The notes under the pieces were generated by a model that saw only the letters and a list, made by a program, of their open reading frames with translations, did no database searches and was not told where the DNA came from. From Oscillospiraceae bacterium (lineage in GTDB: Bacteria > Bacillota > Clostridia > Oscillospirales > Oscillospiraceae): a stretch of 35,109 nt of DNA. The stretch is taken from NCBI GenBank assembly GCA_902801295.1, contig CADCHN010000029.1:1-35109 (forward strand), written 5' to 3'. Shown in pieces: positions 32,079-35,109 of this stretch (positions are counted from its first letter, which is position 1; every line of letters begins with the position of its first letter). The translations under genes were made by a program, and so were the position numbers.

Positions 32079-34003
32079 ATGCCCAACGAAAAACCCATTC
32101 CGCAGCAAATCCCCATCGAGAAGATCCATGATCTCCCCGGCGTAACAGACTTCAAGCTGCCGGAAAAATCCTACGGGACTTTGGTAAGCAGCATCCTGGT
32201 CAACGGCCTCCGGGAGCCGGTGATCTTGCGCCCGCAAGAAAACGGCGAGTATCAGCTTGTGCATGGCTACCGCCGCCGCAAAGCTGCCGAACTTGCCAAA
32301 CTCAAAACGCTGGATGCCCTGGTGTACGACATGACTGAGAAAGAGGCAAAGGATTACCGCCTGGCTGTGGCCGCAAATCCCGATGCGCCGATTCCCGGCA
32401 AACTGATCACCCCGGACACCAAGACGCCCGCCTCGGCCAAAGATCTGCCCAAAGCGGAAAATGCCGTGCCTGCAGAGAAGAAACCCGAGGCCGCGCTTCC
32501 GTCTCCGGCGAAAGCCACGGTGGAAAAACCTGTTGAGAAGAAAGCCGAGACTGCGCCTCCCGCTCCGGCAAAGCCCGCAGAGGAAAAACCGGTGGACAAG
32601 AAAGCTGAGTCCGCAGCTCCTCCCGCAGTAAAACCGGACGAAAAGAAACCTGCCGAGCCGCCGAAGGACAGCAAAAAAGCGGCTGAGGCTCCCGCCCCGG
32701 CTGCAGCAGATAAAGAGAAAAGGCCCGCCCCGGCAAAGGCTCCGGCCAAGAAAGCAGAGAAAGAGGAAAAGCCCGTTGGCACCATGGCCGAAGGGCCGAC
32801 CGGGACGGCGATCACAAAACTGCTGGGCGAAAAGCTAAGCCCGCCTACGGAGAAGGAAAAGAAATCGCTGCCGATCCCCGGTGAAGGCGAAGCCTTTTCT
32901 GCCATCCTCCACCCGGCTTATCTGAAAAAGGCGGACATTAACACCTTCTCCGTTGACCGGGACAGCGATGACTTCAAGGAGCTGTTCCAATCCATCAAGC
33001 GTTTCGGTGTCAAAGATCCGGTGCTGGCCCGCTTCAACAAAGACGGCGAGCTGGAAATCCTGTCCGGTCAGCGCCGCCACCTGATCGCCTCCGAGCTGAA
33101 CTATCCCGTTCCCACGATCATCCAGCAGCTCGACGATGACGACGCCCGCATCCTTGTCGCGGACGGAAACCTGCACCGCGAACACATTTCCACCTACGAC
33201 CTCTCCCGCGCCCTGCGGATGAAAGCGGACAGCATGAAGCGCAAGGCAGGCCGGATAATCCGCGGCGCCAAGAGCGGCCCGGAAACGGATGAGATCATCG
33301 CCAAAGAGATGGGCATGAGCACCATGAAGCTCAACCGCCTGATGAAGCTCTCCGAGGCCACCCGCTCCATCTGCGACCTGGTGGATGAGGGCAGGCTGCC
33401 CACTTCCGTTGCCTACAACATTGCGTTCCTGCAGCCGAAGCACCAGGACACCGTTGCCGATCTGATCGGGATCAATGTCAAGGTCAACAATGAAAACACC
33501 GGGATTCTGAAAAAGGTGGCGTCATCCGGGATGTGCTGGAGGGCAAGTACCCGCCGAAGGTTGTGGAGAAGCCCAAGCCTGTCGCGCCGCCCGTCCCTTC
33601 CGCCCAGCCGATCGCCCCGGCCAGCGTTTCCAAATCCCCGGACATTCCCGTACCGCCTGTGCCTCCCGCGCAGCCGAAAGCCCCGGACAATGTTGTGCCG
33701 TTCCCGTCCACCTGTGCAACACCGACGCAAGCGCCTCCCAGCGTAACCGCAGGCAAAGAAACCGCGCCAGCTGCTGTCCCACCTAAGCCCGCCACCGAGC
33801 CGCAGGATCGGGAGAACAGCTACGAAACCAAGATCGTCCTGCGCGGCGACCGGCTCCGCAAGTATTTCCCCGATGTGTCCATGACGCCCCGTGAGATTGA
33901 GGACAGCATCTATGATGCGCTGGAAATGCGCCGACAGATGCAGGAAAAGGCGAAGCAGAAAGCGGAGATCTTCGGCAAGGAAAAGAAAGGCCCGGTGAAG
34001 TAA
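32079..34003 (+). pseudogene. ParB-type protein with two ParB N domains; frameshift at an A-run
   Basis: The ATG at 32079 is preceded by AAGGAGG. Domain 1 (about 1-95) has IEKIHDLPGV and the box-II-like GYRRRKAAEL. An Ala/Pro/Lys/Glu-rich linker (about 110-250) of repeated EKKPE/PAPAKP units follows. Domain 2 (about 270-480) has a second box, SGQRRHLIASEL, GNLHREHIS and a helix-turn-helix (AKEMGMSTMKLNRLMKL). After ILKK (33510-33515) the frame turns into Arg/Ser/Pro-rich nonsense to 33746. The -1 frame continues sensibly as VIRDVLEGKYPPK through a Pro-rich linker to a charged tail ending at 34003. One A missing from the A5 run at 33510-33514 explains it. It could be a real mutation, a sequence error or frameshifting. 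Role: segregation or regulation of the element. Confidence 0.85.
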
Positions 34004-34007
34004 TCGG

Positions 34008-34439
34008 ATGAATGTGCTTGTAGTTGAGCCCGGCTTTCTTCCCTACGAAAAGGAAATCTCGGATTCACTCAATTCTGATGAGCATTTGCGGGCTTTGCAG
34101 GAAATCGTCGGTGGATGGATCGAGGCAATTTACCCTTATGACGAGGAAGTGGCTATCGTCTGCAACGAGGAAGGACTTATCAATGGCCTGCCTTTTAACC
34201 GCAGCGTCCCCGGAGGCTACGGCGGTGTTTTCGGCACATTCTTCATTTGCGGTCTGGGTGAGGAGGACTTTTGTTCTCTCCCGCCCGACCTTATGGAACG
34301 CTTCAAAAAAGAGTTTAGAAACTCTGAAATTCTGCTCGGCTTTGACGGGAACGAGGCAGTTACCCTAAAAGTATCTTCCCAGCCGAAGCCGCACGACACA
34401 ACGCCCCATGAGAAAAACCACAGCAGCCCGGAGCGATGA
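34008..34439 (+). CDS. DUF3846 domain protein
   Basis: 143 residues. The signature of DUF3846 is clear: MNVLVVEPGFLPYEKEI, LQEIVGGWIEAIYPY, VAIVCNEEGLINGLPFNR and GTFFICGL. The family is common on Firmicutes mobile elements, and its function is unknown. It starts 4 bases after the parB tail stop and overlaps the next gene by 32 bases. Confidence 0.88.
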   Translation: MNVLVVEPGFLPYEKEISDSLNSDEHLRALQEIVGGWIEAIYPYDEEVAIVCNEEGLINGLPFNRSVPGGYGGVFGTFFICGLGEEDFCSLPPDLMERFKKEFRNSEILLGFDGNEAVTLKVSSQPKPHDTTPHEKNHSSPER

Positions 34440-35109
34440 GCTCGCCGCCCGCGTCAAGGAGTTGACGGACAAGCTGGAAAGCGGTGTCAAGGACGTTTTC
34501 GAGAGCGACGCTTACAAAAGCTATCTCACCGCCATGTCCAAGCTCCATCGGTACAGCTTTGGAAACGTCCTATTGATCCTCTGGCAATGCCCGGAAGCAA
34601 GCATTGTTGCGGGCTTTGGGAAATGGAAAAAGGAATTTGGCCGGACAGTAAAGCCCGGAGAGAAAGGCATCCAGATTCTCGCTCCCATGCCCCGCAAAAA
34701 ACTTGTCCTCCAACAGAAGATCGACGCGCAGACTATGACGCCGATCCTCGGCGCGGACGGCCAGCCGGAAAAGGAATGGGCCTTTGTGCGGTGGACGGAT
34801 TTTCGGATTGTCTACGTGTTCGACATCAGCCAGACGGAGGGCAAAGAATTCCCCTCGTATGGCGTGGGCGAGCTGACCGGCGAGGTGCCGCAGTATGCGG
34901 AGTTTGTGGCGGCAATAGAAAAGCTGTCCCCGGTGCCCATTGAGTTCCGGGAGCCGGAAGTCTCCAAGGGCTGCTACAATTTGTTGGAGCAGAAAACCTA
35001 TATCAACGAAGGCATGAGCCAGGTGCAGACGCTAAAGACGCTGATCCACGAGACAGCCCATGCCAAGCTCCACGCCCTGCCCGTGGAAAACGGGAAGATC
35101 ATCGGCAAG
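34408..35109 (+). CDS. ArdC-like protein: ssDNA-binding domain plus zincin metallopeptidase domain (partial)
   Basis: 234 residues to the window edge with no stop. The N-terminal ArdC-type domain has LESGVKDVFESDAYKSYL, SKLHRYSFGNVLLI, FGKWKKEFGRTVKPGEKGI and YVFDISQTEG. The second domain contains LIHETAHAKLH, a HExxH zinc site of the IrrE/ImmA-like zincin type. ArdC proteins bind single-stranded DNA and protect incoming conjugative DNA against restriction. The ATG at 34408 overlaps the DUF3846 gene; its ribosome-binding site is weak, so translational coupling is likely. The C-terminus lies outside the window. Confidence 0.88.
   Translation, partial: MRKTTAARSDELAARVKELTDKLESGVKDVFESDAYKSYLTAMSKLHRYSFGNVLLILWQCPEASIVAGFGKWKKEFGRTVKPGEKGIQILAPMPRKKLVLQQKIDAQTMTPILGADGQPEKEWAFVRWTDFRIVYVFDISQTEGKEFPSYGVGELTGEVPQYAEFVAAIEKLSPVPIEFREPEVSKGCYNLLEQKTYINEGMSQVQTLKTLIHETAHAKLHALPVENGKIIGK

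Larger units (their letters stand above)
23128..35109. mobile_element. Integrative element (ICE/IME-like), right side open
   Basis: Serine recombinase, BRO-N and XRE regulators, a relaxase remnant, a RepA_N-type initiator with iterons, a ParB protein, a DUF3846 protein and an ArdC-like protein together are the standard backbone of Clostridia integrative conjugative elements of the Tn1549 kind. Pilin and sortase genes are inserted as cargo. The left end is close to the recombinase, just after rny. The right end is outside the window. No conjugation (type IV secretion) genes are visible, which fits either a deletion at the junction near 26.66 kb or their location beyond 35.1 kb. Confidence 0.8.

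Noticed and set aside
33516..33746. Arg/Ser/Pro-rich C-terminus of the ParB-like protein in frame 0
   Set aside because: The composition is that of shifted Ala/Pro-rich codons; the sensible continuation is in the -1 frame.

Overview
The window reads as a chromosome segment of an endospore-forming, high-GC anaerobic Clostridia (Oscillospirales-type gut bacterium; this taxonomic call is an inference). It is interrupted on the right by an integrative mobile element. Pointers to the host are a Rel/RecJ/Dtd operon, SpoVAD/SpoVAE, two CotF-like spore coat genes, RNase Y and an Opp/Ami-type peptide importer, all with Gram-positive Shine-Dalgarno sites.

Layout. 1-117: tail of an IS3-family transposase, its terminal repeat and a hairpin. 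133-2184 (-): membrane UDP-sugar dehydratase/epimerase of the CapD/PglF type. 2391-7883 (+): recJ, rel, dtd and an MBL hydrolase, one operon closed by a 22-bp perfect hairpin. 7903-9126 (-): membrane-anchored protein that looks like a decayed ApbE fold. 9183-16963 (-): peptide ABC transporter oppABCDF, in which three of the five subunits are architecturally odd: the binding protein appears circularly permuted, OppB has a large ectodomain, and OppD has an approximately 240-residue insertion inside the nucleotide-binding domain. 17304-17743 (-): two coat proteins. 17866-19749 (+): small membrane protein and a membrane-fused spermidine-synthase-like protein. 19803-21192 (-): spoVAE and spoVAD. 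21494-23035 (+): rny, followed by a 60-bp MITE-like hairpin related to the IS end at the window start.

From about 23.1 kb to the window end is a mobile element. Reading leftward it has a small gene, an XRE repressor, a BRO-N protein and a large serine recombinase (the last three coupled by ATGA overlaps). The recombinase reading frame is broken near its end. At about 26.66 kb the 3' remnant of a probable relaxase (-) abuts the 3' remnant of a pilin (+), which suggests a deletion or rearrangement junction. Reading rightward there follow a sortase-anchored pilin with a TTG start, two sortases, a RepA_N-type initiator carrying 23-bp iteron-like repeats inside its coding sequence, an orphan minus-strand gene, a double-domain ParB protein with a frameshift at an A-run, a DUF3846 protein and the start of an ArdC-like protein. 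The element therefore combines a plasmid-type replication/partition module with a surface-pilus cassette.

The strongest unusual signals are the permuted binding protein, the iterons in repA, the relaxase/pilin junction, the broken recombinase and parB frames, and the IS-derived hairpin downstream of rny.
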